Source of the DNA: Ferranicluibacter rubi
GTDB taxonomy: Bacteria; Pseudomonadota; Alphaproteobacteria; Rhizobiales; Rhizobiaceae
Assembly (NCBI RefSeq): GCF_011603255.1
Contig: NZ_JAANCM010000016.1
Coordinates: 18,632-82,631, forward strand
DNA: 64,000 nt
Direction of reading: 5' to 3'
Position numbers and translations under genes: made by a program. A model generated the notes under the pieces. The model was not told the DNA's origin. It made no database searches and saw only the letters and a program-made list of their open reading frames with translations. Of the stretch, positions 1 through 9,151 are shown one piece after another (the first letter of the stretch is position 1; every line of letters starts with the position of its first letter).

Positions 1-87
1 GTGTCCGCTGACAGGATGCCAAGGACGCGCCATTCCCGATGACTGACGCATCCCTTCTTCCATAGCATTGCAAAACCGGAGGCTCGT
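1..87. other. Leader region of the GH3 gene
   Basis: Short stretch before the first gene. Two frames run in from the left edge and stop at 40-42 and 44-46, so the 3' end of an upstream gene may be present, but too few codons are visible to name it. GGAGG at about 78-82 is the ribosome binding site of the beta-glucosidase. Confidence 0.3.
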
Positions 88-2598
88 ATGATCGAGAATA
101 TCCTGAACCAGATGACGCTCGAAGAGCAGGTTTCGCTGCTGGCAGGCGCAGATTTCTGGACAACCGTGCCAGTCGAGCGTCTCGGCATTCCCAAGATCAA
201 GGTCACAGATGGCCCCAATGGCGCCCGTGGTGCAGGCTCCCTGGTTGCCGGTGTCAAGGCAACCTGCTTTCCCGTAGCGATTGCGCTTGGTGCGACGTGG
301 AACCCGGAGCTTGTGAAGCGCATGGGTGTTTCGCTGGCTGGCCAGGCGAAAAGCAAGGGCGCATCGGTTCTGCTGGCGCCCACCGTCAATATCCATCGCT
401 CGGGCCTCAATGGTCGTAATTTCGAGTGCTACTCCGAAGATCCCTTGCTGACGGCATCTCTCGCCGTTGCCTATATCCAGGGCGTGCAGAGCGGTGGTGT
501 TGCGGCAACGATCAAGCATTTTGCCGGCAATGAATCCGAGATCGAGCGCCAGACGATGTCGTCGGACATCGATGAGCGCAGCCTACGCGAGATCTATCTT
601 CTGCCCTTCGAGCAGGCGGTGAAGAAAGCTGGCGTAATGGCTGTCATGTCATCCTATAATCGCCTCAACGGCACCTATACCAGCGAACATCCGTGGCTGC
701 TGACTGACGTGTTGCGCAAGGAATGGGGCTTCGACGGCATTGTCATGTCGGACTGGTTCGGCTCCCATTCAACGGCCGATACGGTCAATGCCGGTCTCGA
801 CCTCGAAATGCCCGGGCCCAGCCGTGACCGTGGCGAAAAGCTGGTCAAGGCCGTTCACGATGGCGAGGTGAAGGCTGAAACGGTGCGTGATGCGGCACGC
901 CGCATTCTGACGCTGCTGGAGCGGGTTGGCGCGCTCGAAACTGCGCCCGATCTTGCGGAAAGCTCACTCGACCTGCCTGAGGATCGCGCCCTTATCCGCC
1001 AGATCGGTGCCGAAGGCGCGGTGCTGCTCAAGAACGAAGGTATTCTGCCACTCGCGCGAACCTCGCTCGACAGCATCGCCGTTGTCGGGCCCAATGCCGG
1101 TGTAGCCCGCGTCATGGGTGGCGGTAGCGCCCAGATTGCCGCGCATTACACCGTCAGCCCACTTCAGGGTATTCGCGCCGCCCTTTCCGATGCCAATAGC
1201 GTGCACCACGCGGCCGGATGCAGCAATAACCGCCTTGTCGAGGTTTTCGCAGGCGATATCGAAGTTGAATATTTCACCGGCCGGGCGCTGGAAGGCACGC
1301 CCGTTCACACGGAAAGGGCTGATAAGGGCGAATTCTTCTGGTTCGACCTGCCGTCACCCGATCTCGATCCCGCAAATTTCTCGGCGCGGATCACCGGGAA
1401 ATTCGTGCCTTCTGACAGTGGTGAGCATATTTTCGGCATGACCAATGCCGGTCTTGCGAAGCTCTCTATCGACGGCAAGCTGGTCGTAAACGGCTATGAT
1501 GGCTGGACGCGGGGCGACAATTATTTCGGCACCGCCAATAGCGAGCAGCGCCAGGGGCTGGAACTGGAAGCCGGGCGCAGCTACACGCTGACAATCGACT
1601 ATTGCTCGCCGGCAGATACCGCCGATGGCATTCACCTGACGGCCATTCGCTTCGGCGTCGAAAAGGCGCTCGGCGATGCCGCCATCGATGAAGCCGTTGC
1701 CAGAGCTGCCGATTGCGATGTCGCCCTTGTCTTCGTTGGCCGTGAGGGTCAGTGGGATAGCGAAGGTCTCGATCTTCCCGATATGCGCCTTCCGGGCCGC
1801 CAGGAGGAGCTGATCGAAAAGGTTGCAGCCGTCAATGCGAACACCGTTGTGGTCCTCCAGACCGGCGGGCCTGTGGAAATGCCGTGGCTGGACAAGGTTC
1901 AGGCCGTTCTGCAAATCTGGTATACCGGCCAGGAACTGGGAAATGCTGTGGCAGATGTGCTGTTCGGCGATGCGGAACCCGGTGGCCGCCTGCCGCAGAC
2001 CTTCCCGAAATCGCTGTCGGACAATTCCGCCATCACTGGCAATCCGCTGGTCTATCCCGGCCAGGATGGTCATGTGCGCTATGATGAGGGTGTGTTTGTC
2101 GGCTATCGCCACCACGACAGCCATGGGGTGGAGCCGCTTTTCCCGTTCGGCTTCGGTCTGGGCTATACGCAATTTTCTTGGGGTGAGGCGAAGGCATCGT
2201 CTACGGTACTCGGTGAGGACGGTATCACCGTGACTGTCGATGTCACCAATACCGGCGCGCGCAAGGGCGCTGATGTCGTGCAGCTTTATGTGCGTCCGCT
2301 GGCCTCGGCTGTCTTACGGCCCGAGAAGGAATTGCGGGCTTTTGCAAAGCTTGAACTTGCCGCGGGCGAAACCGCGACCGCGACATTGACGGTAACGTTG
2401 CGCGATCTGAGCTTCTTCGATGTCGCGGCAAAGGCTTTCCGCTCGGAAGCCGGTAATTATGAGCTGTTGATTGCCGCAAATGCCGCCGATATCCGCAGCC
2501 GCATCGCCATCGTCAACCCGGCGGAATGGCTGGGTCACGTTACAGACCCTCTATCTGAGGGGCATAGTCATCGATCGGAGCCGGGGCATGCGCAATAG
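88..2598 (+). CDS. Beta-glucosidase, glycoside hydrolase family 3 with PA14 insert
   Basis: An 836-residue GH3 enzyme expected to release terminal beta-linked glucose or related sugars from oligosaccharides. The N-terminal GH3 barrel covers about residues 1-280 and holds the nucleophile motif VMSDWFGS with Asp at about 222 and the KHF segment near 155. The GH3 C-terminal domain starts near 310. It is interrupted by a PA14 carbohydrate-binding domain at about 390-530, and a fibronectin-III-like domain closes the protein (about 720-795). No signal peptide is visible, so it is probably cytoplasmic and acts on imported glycosides. The start is supported by GGAGG five bases upstream. Length and architecture match rhizobial PA14-type BglX-like enzymes. 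The substrate is not determined by sequence. Confidence 0.93.
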   Translation: MIENILNQMTLEEQVSLLAGADFWTTVPVERLGIPKIKVTDGPNGARGAGSLVAGVKATCFPVAIALGATWNPELVKRMGVSLAGQAKSKGASVLLAPTVNIHRSGLNGRNFECYSEDPLLTASLAVAYIQGVQSGGVAATIKHFAGNESEIERQTMSSDIDERSLREIYLLPFEQAVKKAGVMAVMSSYNRLNGTYTSEHPWLLTDVLRKEWGFDGIVMSDWFGSHSTADTVNAGLDLEMPGPSRDRGEKLVKAVHDGEVKAETVRDAARRILTLLERVGALETAPDLAESSLDLPEDRALIRQIGAEGAVLLKNEGILPLARTSLDSIAVVGPNAGVARVMGGGSAQIAAHYTVSPLQGIRAALSDANSVHHAAGCSNNRLVEVFAGDIEVEYFTGRALEGTPVHTERADKGEFFWFDLPSPDLDPANFSARITGKFVPSDSGEHIFGMTNAGLAKLSIDGKLVVNGYDGWTRGDNYFGTANSEQRQGLELEAGRSYTLTIDYCSPADTADGIHLTAIRFGVEKALGDAAIDEAVARAADCDVALVFVGREGQWDSEGLDLPDMRLPGRQEELIEKVAAVNANTVVVLQTGGPVEMPWLDKVQAVLQIWYTGQELGNAVADVLFGDAEPGGRLPQTFPKSLSDNSAITGNPLVYPGQDGHVRYDEGVFVGYRHHDSHGVEPLFPFGFGLGYTQFSWGEAKASSTVLGEDGITVTVDVTNTGARKGADVVQLYVRPLASAVLRPEKELRAFAKLELAAGETATATLTVTLRDLSFFDVAAKAFRSEAGNYELLIAANAADIRSRIAIVNPAEWLGHVTDPLSEGHSHRSEPGHAQ

Positions 2599-2611
2599 GC
2601 GCTAGCTTAAC

Positions 2612-2652
2612 CACCGAGCCATTGCGGTAACGTTTTCCGCAGAGGCTCGGTG
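2612..2652. terminator. Two-part hairpin after the GH3 gene
   Basis: CACCGAGCC (2612-2620) pairs exactly with GGCTCGGTG (2644-2652), and an inner GCGG/CCGC stem lies inside it. It begins 14 bases after the beta-glucosidase stop. No run of T follows, so it could be a terminator or a REP-like palindrome. Confidence 0.5.
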
Positions 2653-3108
2653 ATGTATGGCCACATGATAGCCCAGGCGCGAGCATTGACGTTGTGATTG
2701 AGCGTTCCGATGATGGCCGCTCGCAGAGCACCCAATACAAGTTTGATGCCTCGCCACAAGCAGCACGTCTTTAATATCTCCGATTGGCGCAATGCGGTAC
2801 TTGGTGATGACGTTGGCCCTGCGCGGAACTTTCGGCGCATCGCTAATTAGGTTGGCGACAGTTCACCAGGAGCCAGCACATGACCAGCAAGCCAGACGGC
2901 AAGCTGACGAGCGAAAGTGACGACTCTCGGGCCAGTGATGGCGCTGAGGCAGACAAGCGCTGCGATGATGCGGTTAAGGCCGCTGACGCGAGAGTGCAGG
3001 TGACAGCTAACAGTGAAAAGGCGGTCATCAACGACATGCTGAGGCCGCCGCACCAAGAATACGGACACCGTCATTCATGGTTACCTTGTCTAAACGATCA
3101 GCCTAATC
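2653..3108. other. Gene-free stretch, possible debris
   Basis: About 450 bases between the GH3 gene and a convergent gene. Several short open frames overlap here on both strands, but none has a ribosome binding site or a recognisable family. I see no repeat or RNA gene. It may be degraded coding DNA. Confidence 0.3.
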
Positions 3109-3678
3109 TTAAACTGCTTCGCCGAGCGTGTGCATGAGGCGGTTCGCCCAACCAAAGATCGCTGAAGAGAAAACCAAGTCCAGCTGCTGTAGTTCATCGA
3201 ATCCGACATCGCCGAGCGCTCTTGCATCGTCGTCTGTCGCCTTGGGCGGGGCCGTCGAGAGCTTGGCCGAGAAGGTGAAGATCGCCTGGAGATGCTCTTC
3301 GAGTTCCGCATCAACCCAGTCTGCAAAGATCGTATCGATGACGTCTGCCCGCTTGGTGTGGCTGATAAACCGAGATGCGTGGACAGCCGCGCAATAGATA
3401 CATCGGTTTACGACGGACGCTGCGGTTGCCCCGAGTTCCCGTTCACCCGAAGCAAGCCCGTCCTTGCCGTACATGATGTCGTTGAAGAGCGGCGAACGGA
3501 CGGCGAGCGACTCCGGATCATGCGCGAGGGTCAGGACATAGGTGGAGATGCCCTTGCCCGAGGGAGTGACCTGCATCGCCGCACGCTGCTCTTCCGTTGC
3601 CGTCTCAAGATCGACGGGCACCACGTACGGCTGCCAACGCGGAACCTTGGTGGTAAAGCTATGGATCACGTCGCTCAT
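3109..3678 (-). CDS. Alkylhydroperoxidase (AhpD/CMD-like) domain protein
   Basis: A 189-residue AhpD-like protein of the carboxymuconolactone decarboxylase superfamily. The redox motif CIYCAAVHA (two Cys three apart plus His) at about 91-99 is the signature of thiol-dependent peroxidase-type members. It follows the second CMD gene with a 4-base overlap, so the two are one transcript. The pair resembles the Avi_7169/Avi_7170 families described from Agrobacterium vitis, which are typically adjacent to each other and near flavin monooxygenase and transporter genes. Role is inferred: probably removal of a peroxide or reactive intermediate made during breakdown of the compound imported by the divergent operon. 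Confidence 0.85.
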   Translation of the reverse strand: MSDVIHSFTTKVPRWQPYVVPVDLETATEEQRAAMQVTPSGKGISTYVLTLAHDPESLAVRSPLFNDIMYGKDGLASGERELGATAASVVNRCIYCAAVHASRFISHTKRADVIDTIFADWVDAELEEHLQAIFTFSAKLSTAPPKATDDDARALGDVGFDELQQLDLVFSSAIFGWANRLMHTLGEAV

Positions 3679-4157
3679 GTTCTTCTCCCGATCAGGTTCA
3701 TGCCGGCGATCACGCGCACCTGATAGCTTACGAACGCAGCGAGTTCCGACAGCCGCACGATGTCGGCATCATCAAGACCCACGTCTCTCAGCGCGAGGAT
3801 GTCGGCTCGGGTCGCATCGCGAGGCGACACCGTGAGCATGTCGGCGTGCCGGACGATCGCTGCCGTTCGTAGATCGTCGCTCGTCGCGCCGGGGATCACG
3901 AGATGACTTGTCTCCGGCTCGGCGGCGCGGGCGACGAGTGTCTCATAGTGAGCTGCAAGGCTTTCGTCCGCATTCTGCCGCGACATGCGTGCCGCAAGTG
4001 CTGCCCTGAGGCCATGCGAAAGTCCGCCGGGATCCCGAGGAAGGAGAACCGCATCGTGTGCCGCCTGGCTGAGGCGAAGGATTTCGGCGCGTTTTTCCAT
4101 GGCGTCGGCCAGAGCAGAGCCCGGCCTCGCAGACACGAGGGTTTCGATCACGTTCAA
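3675..4157 (-). CDS. CMD domain protein (Avi_7170-like)
   Basis: A 160-residue carboxymuconolactone-decarboxylase-fold protein, first gene of the two-gene CMD operon. Unlike its partner it has no CxxC pair, so it is probably a non-catalytic or partner subunit. The C-terminal helical part (about 105-155, with LRDVGLDDADIVRLSELAAF) fits the CMD fold. Its start faces the LysR regulator gene across about 160 bases, suggesting shared control. Family assignment rests on fold-like motifs and on the conserved pairing with the AhpD-like gene. Confidence 0.75.
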   Translation of the reverse strand: MNVIETLVSARPGSALADAMEKRAEILRLSQAAHDAVLLPRDPGGLSHGLRAALAARMSRQNADESLAAHYETLVARAAEPETSHLVIPGATSDDLRTAAIVRHADMLTVSPRDATRADILALRDVGLDDADIVRLSELAAFVSYQVRVIAGMNLIGRRT

Positions 4158-4319
4158 GACACGCTCCTTGGCTCATAGAACAGGCGTGAAATTTAGGTAG
4201 GTACAGGATCGAAGCATGTCAATCTGGAATGAAGGTCGCCGAGTCATGTGGAATTATTATCTAGGAATGATCGTCATTTGAGCATGCTCATGCTTTACTC
4301 ACATGAAGGAGGGTGATTG

Positions 4320-5318
4320 ATGTCATTCATGCATTCTAGCTCTATAGATGTTCGACAACTCGAGGCCTTCGCAGCCGTCATGTCCGCCGGAAGCGTGACA
4401 GGTGCAGCGCGGCTGCTCGGCCGCTCTCAACCGGCGGTGACCCGGCTCATCCAGGATCTAGAGGCGGATATCGGATACGCGCTCCTGCACCGAAGCGGAC
4501 CTCGGATAACACCAACGGCACGCGGGCTACTTTTCCATGCAGAAGTAGAACGGCATCTGTCGAGCCTTGCCCATATCCGCGAAAGGGCCAGCGCAATTGG
4601 CTTGGGCGAGCCGGTATCCCTGACGATCGCAGCAACGCCCTCGCTCGCAGCAGGTGTGCTTCCTCAAGCCATCGCTGCGGTCGCACCAGGGCTGATCCCG
4701 CGTCATCTCCACGTACAGGCGCTTGCTGCGGAAAACGTTGTCCAGGCCGTGCTCGCACGTTCGGCGGACTTCGGTATTTCAAGCCTGCCGCTGGAACATC
4801 CCGGTCTTGACGTCCATTGGGTTGCCCATGCGCCGTGTGTTGTTGCACTTGCTGATAGCGATCCGCTCGCCAACAGCGAGGTTGTCAAGCTTTCAGAGCT
4901 TGCCGCGCGCCGCATCATAACCCTAGCCAACCCGTACCGCCTACGTCATCGCATAGATGAGGCACTGGAAAAGGCCGGTGTCGAGCCGCAGCAGATGATC
5001 GACGTCAATGCATCGATGACGGCTCTGACCATGGTCCGTGCTGGCCTTGGCGTGGCGATCGTCGAACCGGCAACGGTGGTCGGCGTCCCCATAGAGGGCA
5101 CGGTGATGCGCATGCTTGACCACGACATCCCGTTTCTGTTTGGGGCAATCTCACCTGCGGCGCTGCCCCTGACCGCCACCGTCGCGGCCGTGATCGACGC
5201 GGCTCGTGCGGTCGCGCTGGCCATGCCGGGCTGCCGCCTGCTGGATGCGGGTGGCGCGGACGCTTTGGCAGACACGGTCTATGGACCGACCGCTTCGCCT
5301 GAAAGAGTGCCGACATGA
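4320..5318 (+). CDS. LysR-family transcriptional regulator
   Basis: About 332 residues. The N-terminal winged helix-turn-helix (about 10-68; DVRQLEAFAAVMSAGSVTGA, then RLLGRSQPAVTRLIQDLE) is typical LysR and the rest is a periplasmic-binding-like effector domain. A TTG three bases earlier is possible, but GGAGGG at 4308-4313 is correctly spaced for the ATG at 4320. The stop overlaps the next start by four bases (ATGA), so the regulator is co-transcribed with the monooxygenase and transporter genes, and it also lies divergent to the CMD pair. It probably senses the imported substrate or a product. Confidence 0.9.
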   Translation: MSFMHSSSIDVRQLEAFAAVMSAGSVTGAARLLGRSQPAVTRLIQDLEADIGYALLHRSGPRITPTARGLLFHAEVERHLSSLAHIRERASAIGLGEPVSLTIAATPSLAAGVLPQAIAAVAPGLIPRHLHVQALAAENVVQAVLARSADFGISSLPLEHPGLDVHWVAHAPCVVALADSDPLANSEVVKLSELAARRIITLANPYRLRHRIDEALEKAGVEPQQMIDVNASMTALTMVRAGLGVAIVEPATVVGVPIEGTVMRMLDHDIPFLFGAISPAALPLTATVAAVIDAARAVALAMPGCRLLDAGGADALADTVYGPTASPERVPT

Positions 5319-6796
5319 GCGCTGCGTCCTCTCTCCCAAAAGACCTCGACGCACTTGAAGCGCGGCTGGCACAGGACTTGGCTTGGCTGGAGCTCCCGGC
5401 GAAGTCCTGGGTCCCACCGCGTGTCATCGGCGATCGGCCGGTTATCGACGTCGTCATCCTTGGTGGCGGTATGGCGGGGCTTGTTGCTTCCGGCATGCTG
5501 AAGCGCCTGGGCGTGGCCAACCATGTCGTGCTCGACAAGGCGCCGGCTGGCCAGGAAGGCCCATGGGTCACCTATGCCCGGATGCGCACGCTGCGCTCCC
5601 CCAAGCAGCTCACCGGACCCGCCATGGGACTGCCGGCTCTTACATTCCGCGCTTACTACGAGGCTCGTTTCGGATCGGAAGCCTGGGCTGCGCTCGATCG
5701 GGCGCCACGCGAAATCTGGATGGACTATCTGATCTGGTATCGACGGGTCCTCGACCTTCCCGTGCGAAATGGTGTTTCCGTCGAGGCCATCCTGCCGCGC
5801 GCGGATGGCATGCTCGATCTTCACTGCAGCCAGTCCGGCTCGACGAAAACCCTAATCGCCCGTCACGTGGTGTTGGCCACCGGTCGCGATGGCCTTGGGG
5901 GGCCTTATGTGCCGCCGATCTCCAACGACATCGATCGGACATTCTGGGCTCATACTGCGGATAGCATCGACTTCTCCGCTCTTCGCGGCAAGCGCGTCGG
6001 GGTGGTTGGCGCTGGAGCATCGGCGATGGACAATGCCGCAACCGCGCTGGAGGCCGGAGCGGCACGCCTCGATATGTTCGTTCGTCGCAGGGAGCTGCCC
6101 CGTATCAACAAGTTCACCGGCATTGGCAGCCAAGGCGTCGTACATGGGTTCGCAGGCCTTCCCGACGCGTGGAAGTGGCGCTTCTTGAACTACGCGATGG
6201 GCGAGCAGACACCACCGCCACGCCCGAGCGTCCTGCGCCTCAGTGCCTTTCCGCAGGCCCATCTGCATCTGCAAAGTCCCATCACGGCGCTCCTTCAGAA
6301 GGACGATCATATCCTACTCGACACGCCGAAGGGTCGCTATCGCATCGACTTCCTGATCTTCGGGACCGGCTTCAAGATCGAGCTGAAAAACAGACCGGAA
6401 CTCGCAGCCGTTTCACCGTTCATCCGGCTTTGGCGCGATCGTTTTCCCGTGCCGGCCGGCATGCCGAATGCAGAACTCGAGTCTTCACCGGATCTCGGCG
6501 ACGCGTTCGAGTTCCTTGAAACGGTGCCCGGCGCCTGCCCCGCTCTTTCGAAGATCCACTGCTTCAATTTCCCGGCGACGCTGACCCACGGCAAGCTGAC
6601 AGGAGACATCCCTGCGGTCAGCGAAGGCGCGGACCGGCTCGCGCGTGGCATCGTCCGGGAGCTTTTTGTCGAGGATCGGGAGCGTCATTTCGAAAACCTT
6701 CAAGCCTTCGACACGCCGGAACTCCTCGGGGACGAATGGGCCGACGACGATGCGCTCCGCGAACCACTCCGAAAGGACACGGACCTGAAATGCTAG
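5315..6796 (+). CDS. FAD/NAD(P)-dependent monooxygenase-like oxidoreductase
   Basis: A 493-residue flavoprotein of the flavin-containing monooxygenase type. The first Rossmann motif VVILGGGMAG at about 47-56 should bind FAD, and the second, VGVVGAGASAMDNA at about 229-242, should bind NAD(P)H. The C-terminal part has the usual FGTGF segment near 350. It starts inside the end of the LysR gene and overlaps the ABC ATPase start by seven bases, so it is translationally coupled on both sides. Context suggests oxygenation of an imported, probably amino-acid-like or sulfur-containing compound, but no substrate can be read from sequence. Confidence 0.87.
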   Translation: MSAASSLPKDLDALEARLAQDLAWLELPAKSWVPPRVIGDRPVIDVVILGGGMAGLVASGMLKRLGVANHVVLDKAPAGQEGPWVTYARMRTLRSPKQLTGPAMGLPALTFRAYYEARFGSEAWAALDRAPREIWMDYLIWYRRVLDLPVRNGVSVEAILPRADGMLDLHCSQSGSTKTLIARHVVLATGRDGLGGPYVPPISNDIDRTFWAHTADSIDFSALRGKRVGVVGAGASAMDNAATALEAGAARLDMFVRRRELPRINKFTGIGSQGVVHGFAGLPDAWKWRFLNYAMGEQTPPPRPSVLRLSAFPQAHLHLQSPITALLQKDDHILLDTPKGRYRIDFLIFGTGFKIELKNRPELAAVSPFIRLWRDRFPVPAGMPNAELESSPDLGDAFEFLETVPGACPALSKIHCFNFPATLTHGKLTGDIPAVSEGADRLARGIVRELFVEDRERHFENLQAFDTPELLGDEWADDDALREPLRKDTDLKC

Positions 6797-7530
6797 AGCT
6801 GAAGAACATCAAGCTATCGTACGGAAGCACGCAGGTTCTCAATGGTGTCGATCTCTCCGTAAAGCGCGGCGATGTCGTGTCGATCATCGGACCGAGCGGC
6901 ACGGGTAAGACGACCCTACTGAAGTGCATCAACTCTCTGGCTAGACCGTCGTCGGGTACGATCGCCTTCGATGACGTTCGTATGGACTACCAGAAGCTCG
7001 ACCGCACGGCGATCCAGGCGATCCGGCTTCGTACCGCCATGGTGTTCCAGCAGTTCAACGTCTTCAAGAACATGACGGTCCTCCAGAACGTCATGGATCC
7101 GCTCGTGGTGGTCCAGCGCAAGTCGAAGGAAGAGGCGCGCAGGATCGCGTTGGAAGAGCTGGATCGGGTCGGCCTGTCGAACAAGATCGACAGCTATCCT
7201 TCACAGCTCTCAGGCGGCCAGCTCCAGCGGACGGGCATCGCCCGTGCTTTGGCGGTAAAGCCGGACGTCATGCTGTTCGACGAGCCCACATCCTCGCTCG
7301 ACCCCGAACTTGTCGGCGAAGTTCTGAAGGTGATCAGAGACGTGACGTCCTCGGGGATCACCTCGCTTCTCGTCACGCACGAGATGCAGTTTGCAAGAAA
7401 CATCTCGAACCGCATCGTCTTCATGGATCGCGGCGTCGTTGCGGCCGACGGCAGTCCCGCCGAGATCTTCGAAGCTTCATCGAACCCGCGCCTCACCCAG
7501 TTCCTCACCACAGAACACTCCATCCAGTAA
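6790..7530 (+). CDS. Polar amino-acid-type ABC transporter, ATP-binding protein
   Basis: A 246-residue ATPase of the GlnQ/HisP group. Walker A GPSGTGKTT lies at about 34-42, the signature LSGGQLQRTGIARAL starts near 140, and Walker B with VMLFDEPTSSLD is near 160-170. The ATG at 6790 gives the normal family N-terminus MLELKNIKLSYG, so the longer upstream reading frame is not the real start. It should energise import with the following binding protein and two permeases, all in one tight operon. Confidence 0.93.
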   Translation: MLELKNIKLSYGSTQVLNGVDLSVKRGDVVSIIGPSGTGKTTLLKCINSLARPSSGTIAFDDVRMDYQKLDRTAIQAIRLRTAMVFQQFNVFKNMTVLQNVMDPLVVVQRKSKEEARRIALEELDRVGLSNKIDSYPSQLSGGQLQRTGIARALAVKPDVMLFDEPTSSLDPELVGEVLKVIRDVTSSGITSLLVTHEMQFARNISNRIVFMDRGVVAADGSPAEIFEASSNPRLTQFLTTEHSIQ

Positions 7531-7546
7531 CGAAAGGTTGCCTGAC

Positions 7547-8371
7547 ATGTCATTCCTCGCGTCAACATCCCGCCGCACCTTCGGTCTCGCCGTTGCAGGC
7601 CTCACACTCGCACTTGCGACCGCTGGTCTCGCCCGTGCAGACGACGTCCGCACGATCAAGATTGCGACGTCCGCCGAATCCAAGCCGCTTTCCTGGGGGG
7701 CGATCGGCGTCGAGCCTCAGGGCTATGAGCCGGATGTCCTGAAAGCGATCAACGCCAAGCTGCCACAGTACAAATTCCTGATGGAAGGTGCCGCCGACAT
7801 TGCGCAGGAGACCGGCCTTGCAACGGGCAAGTACGACATGGCGACCGGCGGCTACTATCGGGCACCCGCCCGCGAAAAGCAGTTCCTTATCCCGGAAAGC
7901 CCGATTGGTGCCAGCCTCATCAAGATCTACAGCCGCAAGGACAGCGGCATCAAGGAGATGAAGGATCTCGTCGGCAAGAAGATCGTGCCCGTGACGGCAG
8001 GTGGCGGCATCTACAAGTTTGCGAATGCCTGGCAGGAAAAAAACCCCGACACCCAGATCGAGGTTACCGCCTCCAGCGCTGGCATTCCTTATCCGGATCG
8101 CCTGAAAGAGGTCGAGAACGGCAAATACGACGCGCTGATTTTGCCATCGAACCTCGGCGAGCAGACGGTGATCGACCAGCAGAAGCTTGAGATCACGGCG
8201 AGCGAGCCGGCTGCGATCAACAACACCTTTATCCTGATCCACCGCTCGGAAGAGAACCAGGCACTCTCCGAAGGCATCGACAAGGCTCTGAAAGAACTGA
8301 AGGCTGACGGCACACTGGCGAAGCTCTCGCAGAAATGGTTCGGTGAAGACATCACATCGTACATGAAGTGA
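7547..8371 (+). CDS. Amino-acid ABC transporter, periplasmic substrate-binding protein
   Basis: A 274-residue SBP_bac_3-type protein. The N-terminus has a signal peptide with a twin-arginine-like SRRTFG followed by a hydrophobic stretch and a likely cleavage after ARA (about residue 30), so export by Tat or Sec is possible. The mature part starts with DDVRTIKIATSAE, typical of cystine- and glutamine-type binding proteins. ATG at 7547 has GAAAGG upstream. It lies 16 bases after the ATPase gene and before both permease genes, completing the importer. Confidence 0.92.
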   Translation: MSFLASTSRRTFGLAVAGLTLALATAGLARADDVRTIKIATSAESKPLSWGAIGVEPQGYEPDVLKAINAKLPQYKFLMEGAADIAQETGLATGKYDMATGGYYRAPAREKQFLIPESPIGASLIKIYSRKDSGIKEMKDLVGKKIVPVTAGGGIYKFANAWQEKNPDTQIEVTASSAGIPYPDRLKEVENGKYDALILPSNLGEQTVIDQQKLEITASEPAAINNTFILIHRSEENQALSEGIDKALKELKADGTLAKLSQKWFGEDITSYMK

Positions 8372-8424
8372 CGTTGGCAACGACCGGCGATCAGGCCCAG
8401 GACTGAAACAAGGAGTGCTCCCCA

Positions 8425-9132
8425 GTGGACCTTTCCATCATGATCCCAGAGCTGCTCTCGGCATTGCCGCTGACGCTCGCGATCACGTTCACGGCCATGA
8501 TCGCCGGTTTTTTGCTGGCCCTGGTCACCACCACCTTCCGTGTGCGCAGGATTCCCGTGGTCAGCCAGTTTGCTGACTTCTACGTCTCCTACGCCCGAAG
8601 CGTCCCTGTCGTTCTCCAACTCTTCGTCGCGTTCTATGGACTGCCGCTGGTGGTGGCTCTCCTTGACGTGGAGGACTTCGTTTCTCCGAACGTGGCGGCG
8701 ATGGTCGGCCTCAGCCTGTATCATGGTGGGTATCTGTCCGAGGTGCTGCGGCCTGCTTACCTCGCCGTGGAACGGGGTCAGCACGATGCGGCCGACAGTC
8801 TGGGCTACAGTTTCCTGCAGAAACTCGTCCGGGTGGTCGGTCCTCAGGCGGTACACATCGCCCTGCCGGGCTACGGCAATGCCATCATCTACCTGATCCA
8901 CAACGTCGCGCTCGTGATGTACATCGGCGCTGCGGACGTCATGGCGACCGCCCACCTCGTCATGGAGCGCGACTACAACCAGTACCAGTTCGAGACCTAC
9001 CTGGTCCTGGCGGTGATCTATTCGCTGCTTTGCCTCGTGGCATGGAGCATCGTGCGCTTCTTCGAGAAACGAAACGCTCGGTTTGCGCCCAACACTGCCC
9101 GAGCGAAAGCGACAGTCATGCCCAGCGTCTGA
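8425..9132 (+). CDS. Amino-acid ABC transporter permease 1
   Basis: A 235-residue inner-membrane permease of the HisM/GlnP group with about five membrane segments. The EAA-type cytoplasmic loop is visible near 110-130 (VERGQHDAADSLGYSF). The start is GTG with AAGGAGTG (8410-8417) upstream. It presumably pairs with the next permease to form the channel. Confidence 0.9.
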   Translation: MDLSIMIPELLSALPLTLAITFTAMIAGFLLALVTTTFRVRRIPVVSQFADFYVSYARSVPVVLQLFVAFYGLPLVVALLDVEDFVSPNVAAMVGLSLYHGGYLSEVLRPAYLAVERGQHDAADSLGYSFLQKLVRVVGPQAVHIALPGYGNAIIYLIHNVALVMYIGAADVMATAHLVMERDYNQYQFETYLVLAVIYSLLCLVAWSIVRFFEKRNARFAPNTARAKATVMPSV

Positions 9133-9151
9133 GCGTTCGAAAGGTCATACC